From Anoplolepis gracilipes (Eukaryota; Arthropoda; Insecta; Hymenoptera; Formicidae): DNA of 64,000 nt. How positions within the stretch are numbered: position 1 is the stretch's first letter; each line of letters begins with the position of its first letter. The notes beneath the pieces are model-generated. The model searched no databases. It was not told where the DNA came from and saw only the letters and a list, made by a program, of their open reading frames with translations. The position numbers were made by a program, and so were the translations under genes. Positions 27,744 through 39,412 of this stretch are shown one piece after another. Location: NCBI RefSeq assembly GCF_047496725.1, contig NC_132970.1, positions 19,680,001-19,744,000 on the forward strand. Reading direction: 5' to 3'.

Positions 27744-28176
27744 TTTTCAAATTTTTTATGAAGCATAATCGTCTTTACATCTAAAAATAAATATACCTAA
27801 TGTTATCTAATTTTGAAAATTTAACAATTTCCTTGAGAGCTAATTGAATTTGAAGAAATTTTTATAATAAAGATAAATCTAAAAGATATCAATATCATTG
27901 TTTTCTTTATCATTATTTTCTTGAATCATGCACTATCTGTTGTCTTATAACAAATAGCCAAACTAATGACAATTATGCAATTCAAGGTAGACGAGTTAAT
28001 GAGTATAATGATGAAAAATTAAGAATGGAACTTTGAAGATTAATTGTTTTGACACGTTTTAAACTACATTACTAAATATGCTTATTTAGAATTATTTCAT
28101 TGTTTATTTTTGCAAAATGTATGCATTGTAAATATTTGTCAATCTTCATATATCTCCGTCAATCTCCTGTACATAT

Positions 28177-28219
28177 AGAAGTATATTATAAAAGTATAGA
28201 AGTATATTATAAAAGTAAA
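28177..28219. repeat. Two-copy 21-bp tandem repeat
   Basis: A unit ATAGAAGTATATTATAAAAG plus one base occurs twice head to tail in A+T-rich intergenic DNA. No function is apparent. Confidence 0.8.
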
Positions 28220-29547
28220 TTATAAATTTTTTAAAATAAAATAAGATTTATATTTGTATAAATTTAATACTCTCATCATATATTTAGATAAGTTACTAAT
28301 TCTTATAATAAATTAGTACCAATATGATTATGTAAAAATGTTATAACTTCGCAATAAGTATAATTTGATTAATACATATGCATTACACAATTTATACTAA
28401 TTACATGTAATTAAATATGATTAGATAATATTTATTTTTAACTGTGTATGATTTTAAAAAATATTACTACAATACAAATATTCGATAACTAACAATTCAA
28501 TCAGCAAAGGATCACGAAATAGCAAACTTTTCATTTACTTTTAAATCATTAAAGTAAACGAGCGTATTATGTTATTGTAGATATCATACCTAAATAAAGA
28601 AATTAGCTTTGTGGTATGTTTTTTCACAATTATAGAAAGTAAAGATAATAACAAATAGACTGTACAATAGGATAAAATAATGAAACAATAATATAATAAC
28701 ATAAAACTGAATAGAAAATATAAATAAGTTGTTAAAATATTTTAACAACTAAAAAAATCACTTTCTTTTTTATAAATTTAGTTTGTCATTATCGATAAAA
28801 TTAAATTCAAAATTGGTGTATAAAGTGAGACAAATGTATAGACAAAAATCATTAATACTATTCTGATTGATTAATTTACACACAACTGTAGTATCTTTCT
28901 GCGATTTTCTTTTCGAATTATAATTAATACTTTTTGTGTACGTCACAGATTTCTACGACATTCTCTCTTGTAATTTTAAAGAGATATATTTATATTATAT
29001 TTTATTTGTATGAAGAAAATAAAACAAGATTCTTTAATATAGAACATAATTTGATGAATTAGAAAAACGTCAATTATAATTATAATGCAATATGTAAATA
29101 TTTCCTATTTTATGCTTTTAAGAAATTGTTACGATTGTAGTTCTTCAGAAATATAACAGGCATTCTTTTTAAAATATAATATTTTTATAGTTTTATCTGT
29201 CAATAAAATTATTTTATCTTGAAACGAATCAAAATGTATTTAATTTTTTTGCGATCGCTGCTTCAACAATTATTAATGACGTAATTTAGCATTTTTGCGA
29301 TTATTATTTTGTTTAAAAATTAACGTATTATTCAGGTGCTTCTATATCAACAATTATGTTTTGGTCATATTTGACTCTTCTCGACCCTTCGATCTTTGTT
29401 AGCAAATAATAACAGTACTTGTTATGGTTAGCTTGAATTGATATCAGTAACGGTTTCAGGACTGTACGAAATTATTCTCATACTAGGCGTCAATTCGAGA
29501 GCACCGAGTGCAAACTAAAATTTGTTTTCTAGACTAAAATTAAATAG

Positions 29548-29550
29548 CTG

Positions 29551-29598
<48 letters not shown>

Positions 29599-29610
29599 GT
29601 ATATATATTA
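29548..29610. repeat. (TA)n microsatellite
   Basis: TA run with TATG interruptions between Gad1 and the secreted-protein gene. Confidence 0.9.
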
Positions 29611-30249
29611 GAAATATACATAGTTAAATATAAAATAAATTTACCGTTAAAATTACAGATTCGTTAAAGCAATTTCAATTCGTATCATTTTAAACAAAAT
29701 ACGAGTAAGTAAGATTCAACTTATTTTTATAAATATAGTAAAAAAGCACTTTGAGTGACATATAAGACTATATACTTTAATATAATTTACACTTTTAGTA
29801 TTTATTAGCTTAGTATATACTTATGTACAAGCTAAATCATTTAGTCATAATTAGAAAAAATTTGAAATCTTTTTTCTCTTGTAGTTAAAAAATATATGTA
29901 AAATATGTATATGTATGCATATATATGTAAAATAAATTATTCGCAATAGGTACAAATGAAAAGAAAACGCTACCTATTGTATATTGTGGTGTCGGGCCCT
30001 ATCAATGCTAAAGACGGCACTTTTTAACACTGAAACTATAAAATCATCAGTCTGTATGTCGAAAGCGATATTTGTGTTTCAGACGTCGACGTGAAATTGT
30101 ATATCTCTTAGTAAGAGAAAGTCATTTGCAAAAAAATTTTCAAAGCGAAATCAAGATAAAGTTAAAGTTTTCAAGACCATATTACTGTGAATTTTTTAAA
30201 TATTTCTATACAATTCTACTGCAAATAAGAGGCCTTATAATCCGGAGAA

Positions 30250-30869
30250 AAGTGATTTGAGATTTTGTATTATCTTATTTCTCTTACTTTTAAAGTGAGT
30301 AAAACACATTGTAAAATTCAGCGATTAATTATATTTTAAAAATATTTTTTATGTAAAACGATATTTATCAATTTCTCACACAAAAAACTAAAATAATTTT
30401 CTATTAAATTATAATAATATTTGCGAAATCGAGATACTTTATATAAAATAATTTGACTTTAAAATTACACGTTCGATATATATCTGCAAGCATTAATTAC
30501 ATCAAGAATTCCACAACGCGAAACTCTGTTCTGGTCTTTATCTTCTGGTCTTTATCCTACACAAGTGATTTGAAATTTTATATCGTATTTCACTTACTTT
30601 TAAAGTGAATAAAACACATTGTAAAATTCAATGATTAATTATATTTTAAAAATATTTTATGTAAAACGATATTTATCAATTTCTCACAAAAAAAAGTAAA
30701 ATTATTTTCTATTATATTATAATAATATTTGCAAAATCGAGATACTTTATATAAAATAATTCGACTTTAAAATTACACGTTCGATATATGCATGACATCT
30801 ATTTGCAAGCATTAATTACGTCAAGAGTCCCACAACGCGAAACTCTGTTCTAGTCTTTATCCTATACAA
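30250..30869. repeat. ~310 bp head-to-tail tandem duplication
   Basis: Copy 1 (about 30250-30562) and copy 2 (about 30563-30869) match nearly end to end. Shared segments include AAAACACATTGTAAAATTCA, GATACTTTATATAAAATAAT and CCACAACGCGAAACTCTGTT. Copy 1 ends with a small internal repeat of TCTGGTCTTTA. Copy 2 has an insertion near the ATATGCATGACAT stretch. The pair abuts the 5' flank of the secreted cysteine-rich protein gene, so it may have duplicated part of its upstream control region. Confidence 0.85.
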
Positions 30870-31025
30870 CGACCTACCGAATCTCGTTTCAACCTTCTCG
30901 AATATATACGTGCGGTCAGACTCCAGGAATTCCTTCTTGGCCGTATATGCGCCTATCCCTCCCGACGCGCTCGGAACGCAGAATCCCTCATCCCCTTCAG
31001 AATATTGATTAGCCATCATTTTCAG

Positions 31026-32189
31026 ATGACGCCTACGTTCTCTTGGGTGTTCCTGTTGGCGTTGGTGGGCCGCGCCGCGAGCATGCCGCAACCTCTCGTA
31101 GTGGACGCATGCGCTCTCATCTGCAACCCCGGAGCAGAAACCGAGGCTGAACGAGAGCGGGATCCGGTTCTATATCCGCGATATCCTAAGGTGAACTGCA
31201 AGCTTCAGTCTGACTCCGAAGAGCAACAGGCGTGGATTATTACCAGCCAGTGCTTGAAACTGTGCAATAGCGAGTTATCACTTCAGATGGAAGCAAATTG
31301 TTTTGCTCTAAGATCATCCCTCGGAGCGAACTTAGGATGTTATTGTGAAGCTATGACACCCTTGAGCCCGAACACTATGCGCCTTCACGAAAGTTGGAGG
31401 CTCAATTTCTTAGTGAAGGAACTGGCGAACGACATCCTCAACACACTCTACGATTCACCTCTCGATATGCTCATCATATGTGAGATTCACGAAGAGTTGT
31501 TGTCTGGCCTTATAAACAGGCCGACAGGAGAAAAATTTCAAAAATGCTTCGCAGAAAATTCAACTAGATCTGAACGCTCAGTTGAAAATTCAGAAGAGTG
31601 GGTCAAAGTATTGAAACACTCTAACGATCAGGACATACCAAACGTAGAACAAGAGAAACCAGAAGACGTAGAACAAGAGAAACCAGAAGACATAGAACAA
31701 GAGAAACCAGAAGACGTAGAACAAGAGAAACCAGAAGACGTAGAACAAGAGGAACCAGAAGACGTAAAACTAGAGGAACCAGAAGACGTAGAACAAAAGA
31801 AACCAAAAGACGTAGAACAAGAGAAACCAGAAGACATAGAACAAGAGAAACTAGAAAACGTAGAACAAGAAAAACTAGAAGATTTAGTACAAGAGAAACC
31901 AGAAGACTTAAAACAAGACCAAGAAAAAAATGAAGCTCAACAGGAGTCAGACGTAACAATTGTCGACTCTGAAAGCAAAATGCAAGTCAAAGTAAATGAA
32001 GAATCCACGGAAAAAAATACATCCGACGACGAACTGGCCTTGACCCGGATCTGCACAAACTGCAAAAACTTTTGTCAAGCTGATAAGAAGACACAAGAAA
32101 AAAGTTTGCTCGTGGAATTCTGTAATTGTAACATCATTAAGAATAAGTGTAAATACATTGAGGATTTGCACTTCTCTGAGGGTAAATAA
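31026..32189 (+). CDS. Secreted cysteine-rich protein with acidic octapeptide repeats
   Basis: A single open frame of 387 residues that I do not recognise. It starts MTPTFSWVFLLALVGRAAS, a clear signal peptide, so the product should be secreted. A cysteine-rich region follows (about residues 28-180), with CALIC, QCLKLC, GCYCEAM, ICEIHEE and KCFAEN; about ten cysteines suggest disulfides. Residues about 207-302 are roughly 12 units of VEQEKPED, a charged and probably extended linker. The C-terminal tail (about residues 339-387) has seven more cysteines, including CTNCKNFC and FCNCN. ATG 31026 was chosen because it directly opens the signal peptide. It is also preceded by CATCATTTTCAG, which resembles a splice acceptor, so an upstream noncoding exon is possible. 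The frame is intact. The function, and whether it is lineage-specific, cannot be told from this window. Confidence 0.75.
   Translation: MTPTFSWVFLLALVGRAASMPQPLVVDACALICNPGAETEAERERDPVLYPRYPKVNCKLQSDSEEQQAWIITSQCLKLCNSELSLQMEANCFALRSSLGANLGCYCEAMTPLSPNTMRLHESWRLNFLVKELANDILNTLYDSPLDMLIICEIHEELLSGLINRPTGEKFQKCFAENSTRSERSVENSEEWVKVLKHSNDQDIPNVEQEKPEDVEQEKPEDIEQEKPEDVEQEKPEDVEQEEPEDVKLEEPEDVEQKKPKDVEQEKPEDIEQEKLENVEQEKLEDLVQEKPEDLKQDQEKNEAQQESDVTIVDSESKMQVKVNEESTEKNTSDDELALTRICTNCKNFCQADKKTQEKSLLVEFCNCNIIKNKCKYIEDLHFSEGK
31644..31931 (+). repeat. 24-bp coding minisatellite (octapeptide repeat)
   Basis: About 12 units of 24 bp encode VEQEKPED and variants (IEQEKPED, VEQEEPED, VKLEEPED, VEQKKPKD, IEQEKLEN, VEQEKLED, LVQEKPED, LKQDQEKN). 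Early units are nearly identical at the DNA level and the last ones are diverged, as expected if recent copies arise by slippage at one end. All units keep the reading frame. Confidence 0.95.
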
Positions 32190-34382
32190 TGGTTGGATTT
32201 ATATATCTTGCGTAGATTAATTGAATTACGGTGTAGTCCATTATGTTAAAATCAATTTTAGTTATAATCAAAGAGATTTATAAAAAAGAAATGATAATTT
32301 AAAGCAATTTTTTTTTGTTATTTAAATTGAGAGTTTTCATGATAACTCAATATTTATAAGCAATTCTAATAAGTTACATAAATTAAAAAATCATTATTCA
32401 ATAGTTGTAATATTTTATGGCATGCGTAATTTTAGGAGTTGTATAATTTGTTATTAAATGTTAGCAACAATTTTATTCAACGTTATATAATAATAATTGC
32501 AACGTCAATGTAATTGATAATTATATGTATTGTTTTTGCTTAAAAAAAGAGAGATTTGCCATATATTATATATTTTTTTCATATTTGTTTTACTTTTTAT
32601 ATGTACGATTTATAATTTTTTTATTTTTATATGTATTTATATGGATTTATAATTTTATTATTACTTATATATAATTAATTTGGATAAATTCAAAAATATC
32701 TATTAGAAATATAAAGGAGAGTAATAAAAATAAATTATATACATTGCTTAAAATTTAAAATAATAAATTATGCTACACAGCATTCAATATATTATTAATA
32801 AATAAACTATAATTGCGAAAAATGTTTAGTTCAAATTATTATAATAGAAAAGATCAAATTTGGTTTATTATTTAATATGGATGTAATCGCTTTAGGCTTA
32901 AGAATTCTACACAAGGTTCAGTTCACACGATTCGCATTATGTTTTACTCCGATCGAGAAAACGTAATCAACAATTTTTATCGTTATCAGTTCTGACACAA
33001 TTCTCAGGTTTATTTTCAGATAACATGTATGTATTTTTTCAAAGAAATATATTTATGTAACAAAAAGCTGATATTTATAGATATGTAATTAAACTTTATT
33101 CATATCTTTTTTGTATGTTTAAATTACTATTATATAGCATGTTAATAAGTATTTAATAATATAGATACTATAATTGCATTCCAAAAAATATTACATTTTT
33201 GACATTATATTTGTTATTACACATTAAAAAAACATTACGTTTTCATTGCATTGTATATATATTTATTCATTTATTCCAAACAAAAACGTTTATATTTTAT
33301 ATTTTCCACATATTGATCTTTAAGAAACATCTTTGAATAAATGATTCTTATAAATAATAAAGAATATCAAGCACGCGTGACTTTAGACTTAAAGACTTAA
33401 TCGTTTTATAAAAGTTTATTAATATATATAACTGAATTTTTTTAAAGAATTAGATTAATTACATATATGTTAATAAAATCCAGTCGAGAGACTTGCGACG
33501 TGTGAACAGGACATCAATGTGTGATATGTGTATTATGCAATAAAATCTATTTATATTGCGCGCACGATATGCAACGTGCAATGTCGCGCTAAATGTAGTC
33601 TGCAAAATCAATTAGCTTTTATATATATAAGAATAAAATATATTAAACAAAAACATATGAGCGACGAAACAAAATCCACGTCTTCCATTTTTGTAGTCGA
33701 AACAATATTTGGCGGCAGAGCAACCGTTTTATACGATATTATATTATATTATAAGCAGAGAGGGATATAATAACATATATACGTTGATTAGATAATTATT
33801 AATTATTTAGTGCAATAAGTATTGGCATGATAGCCGACATGAATACGTCGTCTTCGATTGCTTCTGATCGAACAGCTATCGATCGCGGAAAACGATTATG
33901 GTTTAGGTCAATCATACAGCGATTAATCGGCGGCGTGTTTGTTTATATCGTGCCGAAAGGAAAAGTTGTGACATGACAATAAGACGTAGATTTTAGTATG
34001 CCTGTACGATGTTTTTTCAATCGTATCACGCTCTCGATTATTCATCGATATAAATGTCATATTCTTCCTTAATTCTACGGATTTTTTAATATTATACAAT
34101 GTCCAAGAGTTACTTATTGACTGCCTAGAAAAATGTTATTATTATAATATCATTAATGTGTACATATACAATAAATATATATGTATCTTCACAAGTGGAC
34201 ACGCGTAAAACCGATTGATCATCGAGAACGTGATTAAAATTTGGCTATAATAAACTTTATATTTATTATCTTACTGTAATATATAAATTATATTAATATG
34301 TAATTACTTAATTATATATTTATATAATATTTATATAATCATTTAATTATATGTGTAAATATTTTAATTACACTATAAATAT

Positions 34383-34422
<40 letters not shown>

Positions 34423-35614
34423 TAAAATAATATAAATAGTATAATATAATAAAATAGACAAAATATGAAAAGAATGACAAACATTTCATATTTACATATA
34501 TGTATCTATAAACTATAAACATACAAAACTTATAAAAATTAATCGCTTTTTATATATGCAACGTGATTATGGAACGTAATAAAATAAATAAATATACTCT
34601 AATAATTTAAAAGATTTAAAAATACAATATATAAGATATGTAAAAAGTTTTCGATATACTAATTTAGACAGTTTTTAAATCATGATCTCTTTCTAATTAT
34701 ATTTATACTATTTATGTTAAAAGTGTAAATTATGTACATATGAGACAAAAAGATTTAATGTATACTTGATGATTTGTGTGTTATACGTAAATAAAATATA
34801 TAATAAAAACAATATTTGTTACAACAAAAATTCTAAAAATCCTATTATTTTAATATTATTATTTTGTTAATAAAACATGAAAAATTTTATGAAATTAATG
34901 ATAATATAATAATAAATTTATATAACATTTTATTACCAACGTTCGATACTTGCTTCATCGTACCGTTCATTGAAAGTATAGCAAAATCGCTTTATCAACT
35001 GATAGTAATGTAAGCAGAGAAAATATAGCAACAATAGATAATCTTAAAAAGTAACATTTGTTGGTAATATTTTTAAATAGAAATAAACATTTTTTTCTAT
35101 CCTGTTGTTTATATTATACAATAACTTTTTATAATTTTATTATCAGAAATAATTAAAATATACTCTTTCGACTAATCGCCTAAATAGTATGCCATAAAAA
35201 GAGAAATACTTTTTATAGTCTTTTTTATTCCAATATATTACATCTTGAAAATAAATCATGAAATTGATGTAATCAATAAAATATTATTATGTTAACGGGA
35301 TAATTATTAATGATTCTTTTGCTACCTTTATTTTTTCATAATAAAAAATGATAATGAAATTGAAACTTATTAGTAACATAAAGGCACACTGTACTTTGCA
35401 GTCAATTATTTCAGTACAATATTATTTAATAAACAATATTAAACGGATATCTTATTCAATTGTGTTACGATTTTCAATGCATAGTCTCTCTAAGCAATTC
35501 TTATTTCCCTGAAGTAAAAGGCAATCAGAAAGGTCCTCAATTACATTACACTCTCTGATAGCTTATTATCCTTTTTATATCATACACTGCACTTCTATAG
35601 CGCAAGCATCCTCT
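32190..35614. other. AT-rich intergenic DNA, no gene seen
   Basis: This holds the 3' flank of the secreted-protein gene and the upstream flank of SIFa. AATAAA occurs at 32723-32728, about 530 bp after the stop, but many such motifs arise by chance here. A CA/TA microsatellite is at 34382-34422. No conserved coding segment was recognised. The only longer plus-strand open frame (33528-33770) lacks any coding signature. Confidence 0.55.
34382..34422. repeat. (CA)n(TA)n microsatellite
   Basis: Compound dinucleotide run in intergenic DNA upstream of SIFa. Confidence 0.9.
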
Positions 35615-35694
35615 TATAAAAGCCAAGCCAACCGTCGAAGCATCCATCAGTCGAGTTCCATCTACTTCTCAGATACAAAGCACTATTTATTCAG
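35615..35694 (+). promoter_or_regulatory. Distal SIFa promoter and noncoding first exon (candidate)
   Basis: TATAAAAG (35615-35622) lies about 34 bp before an arthropod initiator TCAGTC (35647-35652). A short leader with no ATG ends at 35694 in a GTAAAA donor. The build matches the proximal SIFa promoter. It could splice to the SIFa acceptor at 36355 as an alternative first exon. Alternatively it could serve a separate, unrecognised transcript. Confidence 0.5.
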
Positions 35695-36069
35695 GTAAAA
35701 GTATCATAGACATGTTATTTTTAATTGTAGTGTAGCTACTAATCCACATTCTATCTCTTTCACTCTATGTTTCTATGTAATATATTTTCTATTTCCGTAG
35801 AAGAATGTAAAATTGTAAGTTAATCTATAGCTAATCAGATACCGCGCGAAAAATATTCTCGATTCTGATAAAAGTTTAAATTTTAAGTTTTTAATATATA
35901 ACTCCTGTATTGTTTTTTTCGCACAAATGCTGGTCACCATCGTATATTACGAATTTTGATATTTTACGACAAATCAATATTCTGTTGGACCAACTCGTGA
36001 CGTTATTTGCAAATAATGTAGGTTGACTGCGTTTGATGGAGACATTTGTCTTCGAGTCGTTTCCTCGAG

Positions 36070-36153
36070 TATAAAAGCTCGCAGCGTTTGCTTCGTTTGT
36101 AACATTCAGTGACTAGAATTCTTTAAGAGTCAAGCAAGTTTCTTCGTTCGCAA
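36070..36153 (+). promoter_or_regulatory. Proximal SIFa promoter and noncoding exon 1
   Basis: TATAAAAG (36070-36077) is followed by the initiator TCAGTGA (36106-36112). A leader of about 45 nt then ends at 36153 in the donor GTAAGC. The next acceptor (TATATTAG, ending 36355) opens the exon that holds the SIFa start codon. Tight TATA-Inr spacing and a short 5' noncoding exon are typical of insect neuropeptide genes. Confidence 0.7.
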
Positions 36154-36379
36154 GTAAGCTTCTTTTATTTTATATACAACATTTATTCATTAGAAATCTT
36201 CTCGAAATTTATTATTATTCATCTTTAATTATAATAATAACAATGATTAATTTCATTACATAAATAAATAGAATGTGATAATAATTATAAAATTTTCCAG
36301 AATTATAAATTGTCAATGAAAATTCTTTATTTTTTTTTCTTTTTTGTTATATTAGTTGGAAACAAATCAAATCGTCGGC

Positions 36380-37060
36380 ATGGTTTCCATCCGTGTTACT
36401 TTCGCACTCGCTGTTATTGTGGTAATCTTCGCCTTCAACGTAGATGCTGCCTATAAAAAACCACCTTTCAATGGTAGCATATTCGGAAAACGATCAAATA
36501 CTATGACTGGTAAGCATCAATTTTATATTAATTGTATTAACAATTCTCTTTTAGTAAAATATTTTTTTAGAAAATTTAACTTTATAAAATAAATGTCATT
36601 CTTAAATAATTTACATGTATATATTGTAAGAAAATATAAAGCCAACTCCGTCTATGGTCTGCATCCAATTGTAAGAATATCAACTGAGCACATTTTTTAT
36701 TATATTTATATTATATATTACACTATAAAAAAGAAAAATATATATTAGATTTTGTTCTTTAATTTTTTATTTAATGTCTTTTGTATCGTTTTGAAATAAA
36801 ACAATAATTATTAAACAAATCTATTCTTATAATATATTACTTGCTTAAAAAATAATTACAATTTACAGCTTTTCTTATGCTAATCAATTTTAGTGAGGGT
36901 TTTTGACGCTCACTTTTTGTCACAATATTTCTTAAAAACTAATATAGATTACTCGTTAATATTTTCAGATTACGAATTTACCTACCGTACTCTGTCAGCT
37001 ATTTGCGACTTCATGAGCGAAACATGCAGCGCTTGGCCTCCTCGTCAAGAATCCAACTGA
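36380..37060 (+). CDS. SIFa: SIFamide neuropeptide precursor
   Basis: Encodes a 73-residue preprohormone in two coding exons, 36380-36509 and 36969-37060, with a phase-1 intron (GTAAGC...TTTTCAG). Residues 1-23 are the signal peptide (MVSIRVTFALAVIVVIFAF..). The mature peptide AYKKPPFNGSIF (24-35) follows directly, then G-KR, which supplies the amide and the dibasic cleavage site. The remaining 35-residue propeptide has the two spaced cysteines (AICDFMSETCSAW) usual in SIFamide precursors. SIFamide is made in a few brain neurons and acts on a GPCR affecting feeding, sleep and mating behaviour in other insects. The position-3 Lys replaces the more common Arg. The start is the first ATG after the exon-2 acceptor. 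The next gene downstream on the same strand is ETH. Confidence 0.97.
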
Positions 37061-37341
37061 GGATCAATAACCGACCAAGATGATTCACTACTTCGCCGAC
37101 TGATCGAACAATGAAATAATGTAATTAATCAAGCTCCTGTAAAGGCCTTTATAATCGTGTGCTTGAAAGTCACACTGTTCTCTATCAATAATAGTTGCAT
37201 TAATAATAATCGCCTTTCTCCTCATATCTCTAGTTATATAAACTTATATTTAAAAATATTGTAATTACGTTTACATATTATATTTATTATATTTACAGTT
37301 TAAAATTCCACGATTTAGCTATGTTTACTAGAAGCATCATA

Positions 37342-37347
37342 AATAAA
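37342..37347 (+). terminator. SIFa polyadenylation signal (candidate)
   Basis: AATAAA about 280 bp after the SIFa stop codon. A second AATAAA is at 37442-37447. Either could end the transcript. Confidence 0.45.
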
Positions 37348-38151
37348 ATATGATGATTTCAGGAGCTAATTAGTACTATTTTAAATATTTTTCCTTTTCA
37401 TTAGATCTCCTATTTCATTAAATATGTTTGTGTTGATGACCAATAAATTAATTTTATTTTTTCTTTGTTAAACAATAATATGTCCCGACAATTTTTCAAT
37501 TATTATATAATGTATCGTCTGGCAGAAAATCAAATATTGAAGACAATCAAAATAATATTATTTAACGAAATCTTTGGTTTACATAATTTATGTAATTATA
37601 AGAGTTTGTTGAAACATTTTTAAACATAGATTGAAAGATTTTAATATGGAAAGCACGTATTATTCACCTGTCTGGATAAGGGTTATTGTCTATTGACTGT
37701 GACTGAAAAAGGCACGTATGGATCGACTGAAAAAGTATTGCCACACGTTTTATTTAATTGTGTTGTAATATGTCCTAATTTATAGTACTTTCAATGTAAA
37801 ATGTATTTTATATTTACATAAAAAATACTTTAATTATATTTACTTAATTGCAACGTAATAAAGTTTAAGAAAAAAATCTTTTATAAGATATTTTGATAAT
37901 TTTTAATTATATTATCTGATATATAACAGTATTAATTATATTCAAGTAAATCAATATACATTATATATTAATATTGCAGTAGAAAATATGTAAAATTGTG
38001 CATTATTTCATGTACTAAGATATCAGATATTGAGGACGATAAATCTTCCGCTGATAAAAACAGGCCGAGATACAATTTATTGAGGACTACAAGCGTGTGT
38101 ATTCATTTACAAGATACACATGAACAAAATATTAATTACTTTTTCATCCAG
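37348..38151. other. SIFa-ETH intergenic spacer
   Basis: About 0.8 kb of A+T-rich DNA between the SIFa 3' end and the ETH TATA box. No coding signal or obvious transposon was seen. It should contain the proximal upstream control region of ETH. Confidence 0.5.
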
Positions 38152-38205
38152 TATAAATATGCGGATCTTAATGGAGTTTAGTTCAGTACATCCAAATTAC
38201 CTGCG
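38152..38205 (+). promoter_or_regulatory. ETH promoter and noncoding exon 1
   Basis: TATAAATA (38152-38159) is followed at the expected distance by the initiator TTCAGTA (38182-38188; A at 38185). A leader of about 20 nt then ends at 38205 in the donor GTAAGC. The matching acceptor is TTCTTTGCAG ending 39198, 19 nt before the ETH start codon. The intervening intron (~1 kb) contains a G+C-richer block at about 38640-39180 that may hold hormone-response or enhancer sites. I did not identify a clear ecdysone-response element by eye. Confidence 0.65.
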
Positions 38206-39217
38206 GTAAGCAATATTATTCACAATTATACATACTATTTATCGTTTTATTATTCTTGTTTTTGTAAAAGATCTGATTGATTTTCTAAAATTATATCTAC
38301 GACGAAATTAGAATATCCAATATCTTTTTGATAGATTTTGAGATAGAAGAGCAAATATCATATCTGAATATATGACATTTGCTTTCTACGTTATTTTACG
38401 AAAAATACTTTAAAAGTTATAATTGAAAAATAAGTATTTTTATTAATAGCTTATAACTAAAATAAAAATTAATACATTATACATATATAAATTATATTTA
38501 TTTAAAAAGAATTATTATCAAATTCGAGAGGTTATTTAAAAATCTTTTAAGTTTAATTTTTTCGCACATTGTCTCTCATGATTTTCTTTATCAAAAAGAT
38601 GAAATTTACATCTAATACATAAAATCATCTTAATTTTAAAGACACGTTATCGATCACGTGTCAGTGATTTCGTAAATTCCGTGCTATTTACTCTTATCCA
38701 TCCAATAGCCGAAGGCATCTCAGTATGTCAAACATTCTCCTTAACGTCCTACGACATATCCGTTCTATAGAATGTATTTTACTTGCGACGCGCAGTTAAA
38801 TATTCTCGCGCGTGTTCCGCGTGAGGACAAACAGTGCAGCATGATTCAAATGCAATGGGGTTTCTCGACGTGCAAACTCTTTGTCGATTCTCCCTCGCCC
38901 ACAATCCTCAAGTACACGTATCCACTCTTCACGGTAATGGAAGAAACCGTACATACGCGAAAAATCTCTCAGTGTTCATCGAACACCCGCGGGACGTGCA
39001 TCCTTCCCGCGGGATTCGGCAGAATTCTATGGCAGTCACTTACACGTCGACTGTGATCGAGAATGCCACGTCGATTGGCACGCGCTCACCTACCGAAATA
39101 ATCGTTACGCTCGCTTCTGAGGCGCGTATAATCGGTGATGTGCTGTCCTGTAAAAGAAGTTGTTCTTTTGAAATCTAACTGTGATTGTTTCTTTGCAGGT
39201 ATTGCGATTTTTTCGGC

Positions 39218-39372
39218 ATGATGCTACAGGGATCTTATACTCGGCGGATCGGAGGTGTCTTCTTTCATGGTAAATTAATTGGTATTATTACAAATTTTCA
39301 TATTTAATTCATAAAAATAAAAAGTTTAGCGTTTAGTTAAGCATGATATATCTAAAGAGTAATCTTCTTTTA

Positions 39373-39412
<40 letters not shown>

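Noticed and set aside
31621..31959. Long minus-strand open frames rich in Leu/Val or Ser/Cys opposite the octapeptide repeat
   Set aside because: They are mirror images of the repetitive plus-strand coding sequence; the plus strand has the signal peptide and cysteine pattern.
38772..39178. Overlapping 94- and 114-codon plus-strand frames
   Set aside because: They lie in the first, noncoding-side intron of ETH; the ETH start and signal peptide are in the next exon, and the frames have no domain.
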